A stretch of 64,000 nucleotides of DNA from contig NZ_VCCH02000017.1 of NCBI RefSeq assembly GCF_005938675.2, positions 1 to 64,000 on the forward strand, given 5' to 3'. This document shows positions 51,507 through 58,944 of this stretch, one piece after another. This DNA is from Mycobacterium sp. KBS0706 (lineage in GTDB: Bacteria > Pseudomonadota > Alphaproteobacteria > DSM-16000 > Inquilinaceae). Both the position numbers and the translations under genes were made by a program. Under the pieces are notes generated by a model. That model did not search any database. It was given only the letters and a program-made list of their open reading frames with translations, and was not told the DNA's origin. Each line of letters begins with the position of its first letter. Position 1 is the stretch's first letter.

Positions 51507-52463
51507 ATGTTCGACCTGACCGCCCTCGAGGATGCCGCCCGGCTGGTGCATGCGGCCATGCCGCCGACACCGCAATTCGCCTGGCCGCTCTTGGCCGCGC
51601 GCACCGGCTGCGAGGTCTGGGTCAAGCATGAGAACCACACCCCGATCGGCGCCTACAAGGCGCGCAACGGCATCGTCTTCATCGACGCGCTGCGCCGCCG
51701 CCGGCCGGAGGTCCGCGGCATCGTCACCGCGACGCGCGGCAATCACGGCCAGAGCCTGCCCTTCGCCGCGCGCGGCACCGGCCTGGCCGTCACCGTGGTG
51801 GTGCCACAGGGCAATTCGGTCGAGAAGAACGCCGCCATGCGCGCCTTCGGGGCCGAGCTGGTGGAGCACGGCCGCGACTTCGACGAGGCCTATGGCCATG
51901 CCCGGCACCTGGCCGGGGAGCGCGGGCTGGAGATGGCGCCGGCCTTCCATCCCGACCTGATGCGCGGCGCCGCCACCTATGCGCTGGAGCTGTTCCGGGC
52001 GGTGGCCGGGCTCGACACCGTCTATGTGCCGATCGGCATGGGGTCGGGCATCTCCGGCCTGATCCGCACCCGCGACCTCCTGGGCCTGAAGACCCGGATC
52101 GTCGGCGTGGTCTCGACCGAGGCGCCGGCGATGGCGCTGTCGGTCGAGGCCGGGCGGGTGGTGACGACCGAGACCGCCCGCACCTTCGCCGACGGCATGG
52201 CCTGCCGGGTGCCGGACCCGGAGGCCCTGGCCATCGTGCGGGCCGGCGCCGAGCGGATCGTCCAGGTCTCCGACGACGAGGTCGCCGCGGCTTTGCGCGC
52301 CTATTGGACCGACACCCACAACCTGGCCGAAGGCGCCGGCGCGGCGGCCCTGGCGGCGCTGCTGCAGGAGCGCGGGCGGATGCAGGGCAAGCGCGTCGGC
52401 CTGATTCTGACCGGCGGCAACATCGATCTGGCGGTGGCCAGAAAGGTGCTGGCGGAGGGCTAG
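51507..52463 (+). CDS. Threonine dehydratase-like PLP enzyme
   Basis: A 318-aa fold-type II PLP enzyme. The Schiff-base lysine is K51 in PIGAYKARNG, the phosphate-binding loop follows in TRGNHGQSLPFAA and GMGSGISGLI, and LTGGNIDL is the C-terminal cofactor-contact motif. No ACT domain, so catabolic or serine/threonine/hydroxy-amino-acid type rather than feedback-regulated IlvA. Probable reaction: deamination of threonine or a related 3-hydroxy amino acid to a 2-oxo acid. Confidence 0.9.
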   Translation: MFDLTALEDAARLVHAAMPPTPQFAWPLLAARTGCEVWVKHENHTPIGAYKARNGIVFIDALRRRRPEVRGIVTATRGNHGQSLPFAARGTGLAVTVVVPQGNSVEKNAAMRAFGAELVEHGRDFDEAYGHARHLAGERGLEMAPAFHPDLMRGAATYALELFRAVAGLDTVYVPIGMGSGISGLIRTRDLLGLKTRIVGVVSTEAPAMALSVEAGRVVTTETARTFADGMACRVPDPEALAIVRAGAERIVQVSDDEVAAALRAYWTDTHNLAEGAGAAALAALLQERGRMQGKRVGLILTGGNIDLAVARKVLAEG

Positions 52464-52479
52464 TGACGCGTCCGGGAGG

Positions 52480-52737
52480 TCACGGCCGGCGCCGCCGCCC
52501 AGCCAGGAGAACCTCGGGCTCGCCGTCCCCGGCCAGCTCCCTGCAGCGGGTCACCTCGGGCGAGGTCCAGCGCTGCGACCACCGCGCCTGCTCGGCGTGG
52601 TCGGAGGGCATGTCCCAGGCGCTGGCCGTGGCCCGCGCCTCCATCTCGCTCCCGGCCCGGACGATCAGCACCGACCGGGTCTCGCCGCGCCAGCTCTCGT
52701 CATTCCAGTCGCGTGGGTAGAGCTTGTAGAACGCCAT
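52480..52737 (-). CDS. Small conserved hypothetical protein
   Basis: An 85-aa protein beginning MAFYKLYPRDWNDESWRGET then RSVLIVRAGSEMEARATASA. Strand-helix-strand character; cytoplasmic; no recognisable catalytic motif. ATG 52737 is preferred because MAFYKLYPRDWND looks like a natural N-terminus; a TTG at 52776 overlapping the stop of the next gene upstream would add 13 residues. I do not recognise a named family. Confidence 0.6.
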   Translation of the reverse strand: MAFYKLYPRDWNDESWRGETRSVLIVRAGSEMEARATASAWDMPSDHAEQARWSQRWTSPEVTRCRELAGDGEPEVLLAGRRRRP

Positions 52738-52772
52738 CGGTCTCTTCCGGCCCGGCAACCCCTTGCTGTCCG

Positions 52773-52985
52773 TCAACGGCGTTCCTTCGGCTCCGGGGTG
52801 CGATGGGCGGCGGCCGCCGCCTCGAGCTCCTTGGCGGCCTGCAGCGAGATCGCATGCATGGTCATGTTGCCGCGCCGGGCATAGCGTTCGGCATCCTGGC
52901 GCGCCTCGCGGGCCTGGCGCTCCGCGGCCTTCAAGGTCCCCGGGTCCTTGCCCTGCATCGAAAGGCGGATTTCACCTGCCGTCAT
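52773..52985 (-). CDS. Small charged helical hypothetical protein
   Basis: A 70-aa, highly charged, probably all-helical protein (KAAERQAREARQDAERYARR, SLQAAKELEAAAAAHRT). AAGGA lies 8 nt before ATG 52985, and a minus-strand TATTAT (53045-53050) would place the transcript start near 53037, which excludes the longer reading from 53069. Its stop overlaps a possible TTG start of the next gene. Function unknown. Confidence 0.55.
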   Translation of the reverse strand: MTAGEIRLSMQGKDPGTLKAAERQAREARQDAERYARRGNMTMHAISLQAAKELEAAAAAHRTPEPKERR

Positions 52986-53357
52986 GTCGAGATGTCCTTG
53001 TCGGTTCGCCGGCCAGAATGGGCCGACCGCCTCATCTTGACTAGATAATATTTCGAAATGACGGGCCATGGTCACGCCAGCTACAAATTTCCAGGGCCCC
53101 ACAAAAAAACAAACCGCCGCAAGGGTCGCCGGCATCTTCGAATATAGCTGAAGAAGCCGCGGCAGGCGATTTTTGCAGACACGATCCTGGATTTGCCTTA
53201 AGCTATCTGTTCTCAGGATTTATTGAGAGCCCGATGCGCAGAGTGCCCGTGGCGACGGAGTGCACCTGCGATCAAACGTGTCCCACCGGCGATGGCCGCG
53301 ACGCGATGACGGGCCGGGACCCTCACCGCGCTCTTCGCCGGGCGCAGAAATGCAGGA

Positions 53358-53603
53358 ATGAGCGATCACCGATATGCCGTGGGCAGCACGGTCTACATCT
53401 GGCGGCGGCCCAGCCTCAGCAACGCGATCTCCGGCCCGTACACGGTGGTGGCGCATTACCCGAGCGATTCCTCCGGCCGGCTCTACCGGGTGCGCAGCGT
53501 GCTCGCGACGGAGGAGCGCATGGTGCCGGAATCCGATCTCTCCGACGTGCCGCGCGGCTCCGACACCGTGGAGCGCGCGCCGCGCAAGCGGCGCAGCGCC
53601 TGA
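53358..53603 (+). CDS. Conserved small SH3-like hypothetical protein
   Basis: An 81-aa protein with an all-beta pattern: YAVGSTVYIWRRP, GPYTVVAHYPSDSSGRLYRV, then RSVLATEERMVPESDLSDV and a basic tail. Short SH3-like proteins of this type are common in alphaproteobacteria, function unknown. The YkgJ-like gene starts 11 bp downstream. The preceding 222 bp (53136-53357) contain no gene I can support. Confidence 0.6.
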   Translation: MSDHRYAVGSTVYIWRRPSLSNAISGPYTVVAHYPSDSSGRLYRVRSVLATEERMVPESDLSDVPRGSDTVERAPRKRRSA

Positions 53604-53614
53604 CCCTGGCCGAG

Positions 53615-53914
53615 ATGGCCGACACCGCGGCGTTCGATTGCCAGGCCTGCGGCGCCTGCTGCGCCTTCAACCGCGACTGGCCGCGGTTCTGGACCGAGAG
53701 CGAGGCCGAGATCGAGCGCGTGCCCCGCCGCTACCGCGACGAGGCCTCGGCGGCGATGCGCTGCGACGGCGACCGCTGCTCCGCCCTGGAGGGCGAGATC
53801 GGCCGATCCACCCGCTGCGCGGTCTATGCCGACCGGCCAGTGGTCTGCCGCGATTGCATGCCCGGCGACGATGCCTGCCGGATCGCGCGGGCCGGGCCGG
53901 GGCTGGCTGCATGA
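53615..53914 (+). CDS. YkgJ family cysteine cluster protein
   Basis: A 99-aa zinc/iron-chelating CxxCxxCC-domain protein: CQACGACCAFNRDWPRFW near the N-terminus, RCDGDRCSALEGEIG, and CAVYADRPVVCRDCMPGDDA at the end. The eight-cysteine layout is that of the YkgJ family, which probably binds metal; enzymatic role unproven. Its stop overlaps the ATG of the Sel1 gene (ATGA, 53911-53914). Confidence 0.88.
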   Translation: MADTAAFDCQACGACCAFNRDWPRFWTESEAEIERVPRRYRDEASAAMRCDGDRCSALEGEIGRSTRCAVYADRPVVCRDCMPGDDACRIARAGPGLAA

Positions 53915-54360
53915 GCGCGCCCGCCGACCGCCTGGCACCGCCCCGCCTGACCCCGGTGACCTCCGACCTGAAGGCGCTGCGGCGCGCGGCGGAGGCCGGC
54001 GACGCGGCGGCGCAGTTCAACCTCGGCGTGCTCAGCGACAGCCGCCTCGACGACAACGGCTACACCATCCCCGGCGACCGGGCCGAGGCGCTGCGCTGGC
54101 TGCTGCTGGCCGCCGGCAACGGCCTGACGCGCGCCCAGCTGCGGCTGGCCGAGCTCTATGCCGACAGCCCCGCGGCCTCGGGCGACCGGGTGCGGGCCGG
54201 CGCCTGGTTCCTGGTGGCCGCGGCGGGGGCGACCGGTGTCCAGCGCGCCGCGGCCGAGACCGGATACCGGACCCTGGCCGCCGGGTTGAGCCCCGGCCGC
54301 AGGGCCAAGGCCCGTGGGCTGGCGACCCGCCTGGCGGCGACGCTGGGGTCCCGCCCGTGA
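53911..54360 (+). CDS. Sel1-like repeat protein
   Basis: A 149-aa alpha/alpha-repeat protein with about three SEL1/TPR-like units: GDAAAQFNLGVLSDSRLDDN, then DRAEALRWLLLAAGNGLTRA with QLRLAELYAD, and DRVRAGAWFLVAAAGATGVQ. Cytoplasmic; a scaffold for protein interactions by family. Coupled to the YkgJ-like gene. Confidence 0.83.
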   Translation: MSAPADRLAPPRLTPVTSDLKALRRAAEAGDAAAQFNLGVLSDSRLDDNGYTIPGDRAEALRWLLLAAGNGLTRAQLRLAELYADSPAASGDRVRAGAWFLVAAAGATGVQRAAAETGYRTLAAGLSPGRRAKARGLATRLAATLGSRP

Positions 54361-54415
54361 GGCCCGGCCAGGATTGACTCCCGAGCGGAGAGCCATCGGT
54401 TATCCTGCCGGTGAG

Positions 54416-55009
54416 ATGACGTCCCGGATCCCGACCTCCGCCCTGCTCGACGGCCTGCTGCACGACGCCGATGCCGAGCGTGTGACGCTGGGCCGGCTGC
54501 TCGACGGGCTTGGCGACCGGTCCTTCGGTCTGGTCATGCTGTTGCTGGCGCTGCTCGGAGCGATGCCGGGCGTATCCGCCATCGTCGCCCCACTGCTCGT
54601 CATCCTCGCGGTGCAGATGATGTTGGGCCATGCCGGCCCGGTCTTTCCCCGACGCATCGCCGAGCGCAGCGTGCCGACCCGGGGGCTGGCGCGCACTCTC
54701 GGCCGCGCCGTGCCGGTGCTGCGCGCCATCGAGAGCTTCATCCATCCGCGCTGGCCGACGCCGTTCGAGGCGGCGAGACGCGGGGTCGGCCTGGTGGTGC
54801 TGCTGCTCGGCGTGCTGCTGCTGGTCCCGATCCCGCTGAGCAACGTCCCGCCGGCCCTGGCGATCGCCCTGCTGGCCGTCGCCTGGCTGGAGGAGGACGG
54901 CATCCTGCTCTGCGTCGCCCTCGCCGCCTCCGCCCTGCTGCTCGCCATCGCCGCCGGCGCCGCCTGGCAGGCGATGGGCGAGCTCGGCTGGGTGCGGGGG
55001 TTCCTGTAG
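54416..55009 (+). CDS. ExoD family protein, second copy
   Basis: A 197-aa ExoD-family membrane protein with about four hydrophobic segments: FGLVMLLLALLGAMPGVSAI, VAPLLVILAVQMMLG, then GLVVLLLGVLLLVPIPLSNV and PALAIALLAVAWLEEDGILL. The cytoplasmic loop has FPRRIAERSVPTRGLARTL. It parallels the protein at 26830-27609 (LITQRSVARADFARLVGRM in the same position). Function in exopolysaccharide production is inferred from family name only. Confidence 0.87.
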   Translation: MTSRIPTSALLDGLLHDADAERVTLGRLLDGLGDRSFGLVMLLLALLGAMPGVSAIVAPLLVILAVQMMLGHAGPVFPRRIAERSVPTRGLARTLGRAVPVLRAIESFIHPRWPTPFEAARRGVGLVVLLLGVLLLVPIPLSNVPPALAIALLAVAWLEEDGILLCVALAASALLLAIAAGAAWQAMGELGWVRGFL

Positions 55010-55020
55010 GGCGGCCAATC

Positions 55021-55164
55021 TCACGATGCTCGGTCGGTCAGCTTTCGCCGGGTCTCCGTCCGCCACGCCATTGCCTCGGCTTCGACGTCCTCGGCCGACA
55101 CCAGGTCACCGGCAGCGGCGGCATCGAGACCGATTTTCACCTCGCGACGAAAACGAGCGTCTCA
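55021..55164 (-). pseudogene. Antitoxin-like (ParD/CopG type) C-terminal fragment
   Basis: After an in-frame TGA (55162-55164) the minus-strand frame reads DARFRREVKIGLDAAAAGDL, VSAEDVEAEAMAWR and ends KLTDRAS (stop 55021-55023). The pattern of a GL-x4-G-x3-SAEDV-x7-W helix resembles the toxin-binding tail of ParD-like antitoxins. The N-terminal ribbon-helix-helix is missing and no toxin gene is adjacent. A GTG at 55138-55140 could start a 39-aa peptide, but I read it as a relic. Confidence 0.4.
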
Positions 55165-55208
55165 CTCTGCGGCATCTCGCCGTTGCCGAATGAAGTCGCG
55201 CGACATGC

Positions 55209-56039
55209 CTACTCCCCCTGCTGCAGCAGCGAGCCGCGGTCGCGGGCGGTGCGGAAGCCCCAGAGGAAGGCGGCGCAGCCGAGGGCCAGCCAGATCACGT
55301 TCAGTCCGACCGCGGCGACGAAATGGCCGATGTCGAAGCCCTGGCCGTGCAGCAGGTCGCGCATGCCCTCGAACACATGGGCCGGCGGCAGCGCCAGGGC
55401 CACGCCCTGCAGCCAGCCGGGCAGCACCGAGACCGGATAGTAGATCGCGCTGATCGGCGAGATGGCGAAGACGATGGCCCAGGCCAGGCCTTCCGCGCCC
55501 ATGCCGTAGCGCAGGATCAGCGCCAGCACCACCAGGGCCACGGCCCAGCCGGTGACGATCAGGTTGACGAAGAAGGCCAAGAGCGGCAGGCCGAGCGAGA
55601 AGATGTTCCAGTGGTACAGCAGGATCGCCAGCAGCGCCGCCGGCACCACCCCGGCCAGGGTGCGGATCAGGCTCATCGCCATCAGCGACGCCACCCATTC
55701 CCAGGGCCGGATCGGGCTGACGAAGAGATGGCCGAGATTGCGGCTCCACATCTCCTCGAGGAAGGAGATCGACATGCCGAGCTGGGCCCGGAACAAGAGA
55801 TCCCACAGCAGCACCGCCGAGATCAGCACCCCGGCCGCCTGGGCCTGCCAGTTCATCGCCGGCGCCAGGCTCTCGGTGATCAGGCCCCAGACCACCATCT
55901 GCACCGTCGGCCAATAGGCGAGCTCGACCAGCCGCGGCATCGACCCGCGCAGGATGTAGAGATGGCGCAGCATCACCGCCAGGATGCGGCCCAGGGCCGA
56001 GCCGTGCAGGTCGGGCGGAGCGGCCAGACTCCCGCTCAT
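55209..56039 (-). CDS. ABC-2 type transporter permease
   Basis: A 276-aa inner-membrane protein with six hydrophobic segments: YWPTVQMVVWGLITESLAPA, AGVLISAVLLWDLLFRAQLG, VVPAALLAILLYHWNIFSLG, and others. SFLEEMWSRNLGHLFVSPIR is the conserved cytoplasmic segment after TM2 of ABC-2 exporters. Coupled to the ATPase gene upstream (ATGA at 56036-56039). With it forms an exporter of unknown substrate. Confidence 0.88.
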   Translation of the reverse strand: MSGSLAAPPDLHGSALGRILAVMLRHLYILRGSMPRLVELAYWPTVQMVVWGLITESLAPAMNWQAQAAGVLISAVLLWDLLFRAQLGMSISFLEEMWSRNLGHLFVSPIRPWEWVASLMAMSLIRTLAGVVPAALLAILLYHWNIFSLGLPLLAFFVNLIVTGWAVALVVLALILRYGMGAEGLAWAIVFAISPISAIYYPVSVLPGWLQGVALALPPAHVFEGMRDLLHGQGFDIGHFVAAVGLNVIWLALGCAAFLWGFRTARDRGSLLQQGE

Positions 56040-56797
56040 TGCGCCGCTTGCCCCAGCGCGCCGCGGCTGCGGGCGATGTCGAGGAACACCTCCTCCAGGT
56101 CGGAGCGGCCGTATTTGGCGATGAGGTGGTCGGGCGAGCCCTGGTCGACGATCCTGCCGGCCTTCAGCATCAGCACCTGGTCGCTCAGCCGCTCGACCTC
56201 GTCCATGTTGTGGCTGGCCAGGAGGATGGTGGCACCGCGCTCGGCCCGGTAGCGCTCCAGCATGCCGCGCACCCAGTCGCCGGTGTCGGGGTCGAGCGAG
56301 GCCGTCGGCTCGTCGAGCAGCAGCAGCTCCGGCGCGTTGACCAGCGCCTTCGCCAGCGCCACCCGGGTCTTCTGCCCGGCCGACAATTTACCGGACGGCC
56401 GGTCGAGGAATCCGGTCAGGTCCAGCATCCCGGCCAGCTCGGCGATGCGGTTGCGGCGGTCGCGCACGCCGTAGAGCCGGGCATAGACCGCCAGGTTCTC
56501 GCGCACCGTCAGCCGGTGCGGCAGATCGACATAGGGGCTCGAGAAGTTCATCCGGGGCAGGACGGCGAAGCGGTCCCGCGCCATGTCATGGCCGAGCACG
56601 GTGATGCGGCCGCCGGACGGCAGCAGCAGGCCGAGCAGCATCGAGATCGTGGTGGTCTTGCCGGCGCCGTTGCCGCCCAGCAGCGCGACGGTCGAACCGC
56701 GCGGCACCACGAAGGAGATGCCGTCGACCGCGGGCGCGGCGCCGGGATGGAAGCGCTTGGACAGGCGCTCCGCTATGATGACGCCGTCGGAGAGCAT
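56036..56797 (-). CDS. ABC transporter ATP-binding protein (export type)
   Basis: A 253-aa ATPase of the DrrA/CcmA-like group: Walker A GGNGAGKTTT (about 40-49), signature LSAGQKTRVALAKALV, Walker B LLLLDEPTASLD, switch His in LLASHNMDEVERLSD. The signature has SAGQ rather than SGGQ, which is tolerated in this group. The ATG at 56797 is only 9 bp from the regB ATG on the other strand, so its promoter must lie inside regB. Energises the ABC-2 permease. Confidence 0.92.
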   Translation of the reverse strand: MLSDGVIIAERLSKRFHPGAAPAVDGISFVVPRGSTVALLGGNGAGKTTTISMLLGLLLPSGGRITVLGHDMARDRFAVLPRMNFSSPYVDLPHRLTVRENLAVYARLYGVRDRRNRIAELAGMLDLTGFLDRPSGKLSAGQKTRVALAKALVNAPELLLLDEPTASLDPDTGDWVRGMLERYRAERGATILLASHNMDEVERLSDQVLMLKAGRIVDQGSPDHLIAKYGRSDLEEVFLDIARSRGALGQAAQ

Positions 56798-56806
56798 GGA
56801 GCGAGA

Positions 56807-58186
56807 ATGGACGGACAGGGCGAGAATGACCAGGGGGCCGGCGTCGATCCGACGGCGGAGGCGGGCCGCAACCCCGCGCTGCGGCCGTTGCCGGAGCCAA
56901 CCGACGCCATGCCCGGCCGGCGGATGCGGGCGCGGATCAGCCAGATCACCCTGATCAAGATCCGCTGGGTCGCCGTCGCCGGCCAGGCCGCCACCATCCT
57001 GTTCGTGCATTACTGGCTGGACTACGCCCTGCCGCTGTGGCCGGCGCTGGCGATCGTTGCCATCTCGGTGGCGCTGAACGCCGCCGCCGTGGTCCAGGGC
57101 AAATGGCGGCTGCGCCTGGTGGAGCGGGATGCGGCGCTGTATCTCGGCTACGACATGTGCCAGCTGGTGGCGCTCCTGTTCCTCACCGGCGGCCTGCTGA
57201 ACCCCTTCGTGGTGCTGATGCTGGCGCCGCTGACGGTGTCGGCCACGCTGCTGAGCTACCGCAGCACGATGACGCTGACCGGCCTGGCCATCGCCGGCGT
57301 CGTGCTGCTGGCCTTCTGGCACTATCCGCTGCCGGGGGGCATGCCCTCCAGCGGGTCGCCCTACCATCTCGGCGTCGGACTGGCGATGGGCATCTCGATC
57401 CTGTTCGTCTCGCATTATGTCTGGCAGGTCGCGGCCGACGCCCGGCAGGTCTCGGACGCGCTGGCCGCCACCCAGATGGCGCTGGAACGCGAGCAGCGCA
57501 TCTCGCTGCTGGGCGGGCTGGCGGCGGCGGCGGCGCATCAGCTGGGGACGCCGCTGGGCACCATCACCCTGATCGCGCGGGAGATGCGGCGCGACGTGCC
57601 GGCCGACGACCCGATGGCCGAGGACATCGCGCTGCTGGAGCAGGAGGTCGGCCGCTGCCGCGACATTCTGACCGAGCTGGCGCGACGGCCGGAGCCGGAC
57701 GACGAGGATCCGTTCCGGCTGATGACCCTGCCGGCGCTGGCCGGAGCGGCTGCCGAAAGCTACCTGCATGCCGAGAATCGCCGCCTGTTCATCACCGCCG
57801 CCGAGGGCCCGCCGGGCCAGGCGCTGCAGCTGCGGCGGACGCCGGAGCTGATCCACGGCCTGGGCAACCTGATCCAGAACGCCCTGCAATTCGCGCGAAA
57901 CCGGGTCGAGATCGGCGCCGAATACGGACCGAAGACCGTGGTGCTGAAGATCAGCGACGACGGTCCCGGCTTCCCGCTGGCCCTGCTGGGCCGGCTCGGC
58001 GAGCCCTATGTCTCCGGCCGCGGCGAGGACAGCGACCATATGGGGCTCGGCATCTTCATCGCGGCCACGCTGCTCGAGCACAGCGGGGCCCAATTGTCCT
58101 TCTCGAATGGCCCGCAAGGGGGCGCGGTTATTGCAGTTGCGTGGCCGCGACACAAATTTGAGAGGAAAGAAAGGACCTGGTCATGA
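56807..58186 (+). CDS. regB: Redox sensor histidine kinase RegB/PrrB/ActS
   Basis: A 459-aa membrane histidine kinase. Six TM helices lie between about 50 and 205, including the quinone-sensing GGLLNPF (128-134). The H-box AAAAHQLGTPLGTITL has phosphorylatable H244. C284 in GRCRDILTE matches the redox-active Cys of Rhodobacter RegB. The HATPase domain has the N-box NLIQNALQFA, SDDGPGFP and MGLGIFIA. GGAG stands 5 nt before ATG 56807; ATG 56909 is a shorter alternative. Coupled to regA (4-bp overlap). No senC gene intervenes, unlike many relatives. Confidence 0.93.
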   Translation: MDGQGENDQGAGVDPTAEAGRNPALRPLPEPTDAMPGRRMRARISQITLIKIRWVAVAGQAATILFVHYWLDYALPLWPALAIVAISVALNAAAVVQGKWRLRLVERDAALYLGYDMCQLVALLFLTGGLLNPFVVLMLAPLTVSATLLSYRSTMTLTGLAIAGVVLLAFWHYPLPGGMPSSGSPYHLGVGLAMGISILFVSHYVWQVAADARQVSDALAATQMALEREQRISLLGGLAAAAAHQLGTPLGTITLIAREMRRDVPADDPMAEDIALLEQEVGRCRDILTELARRPEPDDEDPFRLMTLPALAGAAAESYLHAENRRLFITAAEGPPGQALQLRRTPELIHGLGNLIQNALQFARNRVEIGAEYGPKTVVLKISDDGPGFPLALLGRLGEPYVSGRGEDSDHMGLGIFIAATLLEHSGAQLSFSNGPQGGAVIAVAWPRHKFERKERTWS

Positions 58187-58770
58187 CCGTTTCCCCTGCC
58201 ATCCTCACTCCCGAACAGCCGGCGCCGCTGCCGGCACGCGACGCGGCCAAGAGCCTCCTGATCGTCGACGACGACATCGCCTTCCGCACCCGCCTGGCCC
58301 GCGCCATGGAGAAACGGGGCTTCGAGGTGGTGACCGCCGACGGCCTCGCCACCGGCATCGACCTGGCCCGCCGCGTCGCCCCCGCCTTTGCCGTGCTGGA
58401 CCTGCGGCTGGGCGACGGCAACGGCCTGGACATCGTGCCGGTCCTGCATGAGGCGCGGCCGGACAGCCGGGTGATCATGCTGACCGGCTACGGCAACATC
58501 GCCACCGCCGTGGCCGCGGTGAAGGCCGGCGCCGTCGACTACCTGGCCAAGCCGACCGACGCCGACCAGATCGAGGCAGCGCTGCTGAACCCCGGCGAGA
58601 AGCTGCCGCCGCCGCCGGAGAACCCGATGTCGGCCGACCGGGTGCGGTGGGAGCACATCCAGCGCGTGTTCGAGCAATGCGACCGCAACGTGTCGGAGAC
58701 GGCGCGCCGGCTGAAGATGCACCGCCGCACCCTGCAGCGCATCCTGAACAAGCACGCCCCGCGCGGGTGA
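58183..58770 (+). CDS. regA: Redox response regulator RegA/PrrA/ActR
   Basis: A 195-aa two-domain regulator. The receiver has DDD at 29-31, phospho-acceptor D73 (AVLDLRLGDGNGLD), Thr in MLTGYGN and Lys in YLAKP. A proline linker (KLPPPPENP) leads to a Fis-type HTH (NVSETARRLKMHRRTLQRIL, about 166-185), nearly invariant among RegA/PrrA/ActR. Activated by RegB under reducing conditions to control respiration, CO2/N2 fixation and related energy genes elsewhere. A MITE-like element starts right after its stop. Confidence 0.94.
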   Translation: MTVSPAILTPEQPAPLPARDAAKSLLIVDDDIAFRTRLARAMEKRGFEVVTADGLATGIDLARRVAPAFAVLDLRLGDGNGLDIVPVLHEARPDSRVIMLTGYGNIATAVAAVKAGAVDYLAKPTDADQIEAALLNPGEKLPPPPENPMSADRVRWEHIQRVFEQCDRNVSETARRLKMHRRTLQRILNKHAPRG

Positions 58771-58934
58771 CCTCTCCCGCAAGCGAGACCTTTTCAGAAT
58801 GTCCGTCGGATTGTCTCTGAGGCTCGCAACGACATCGGCCGAAAGCAAAATGAGTCCCCCCTCCCCTCGCGGGAGGGGGGACTATAAAAAGTTGGGTCCC
58901 AGTTACTTTGAAAAGGTCTCGCTTGCGGGAGAGG
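58771..58934. mobile_element. 164-bp MITE-like element with 26-bp perfect terminal inverted repeats (family B)
   Basis: 58771-58796 (starting CCTCTCCCGCAAGCGAGACC) and 58909-58934 (ending CTCGCTTGCGGGAGAGG) are perfect complements over 26 bp. The interior contains an AGTCCCCCCTCCC/GGGAGGGGGGACT hairpin, then TATAAAAAGTTGGG and CAGTTACTTTGAAAAGG. It encodes nothing. A partial copy is at 26716-26807. It starts at the base after the regA stop, so the repeat pair may also act as the regA terminator. Confidence 0.75.
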
Positions 58935-58944
58935 CAACGCGTTC

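Noticed and set aside
53234-53614. A longer YkgJ-like protein starting near 53234
   Set aside because: The extra residues run out of frame through the 81-aa SH3-like gene and show no conserved pattern. ATG 53615 gives a complete eight-cysteine domain.
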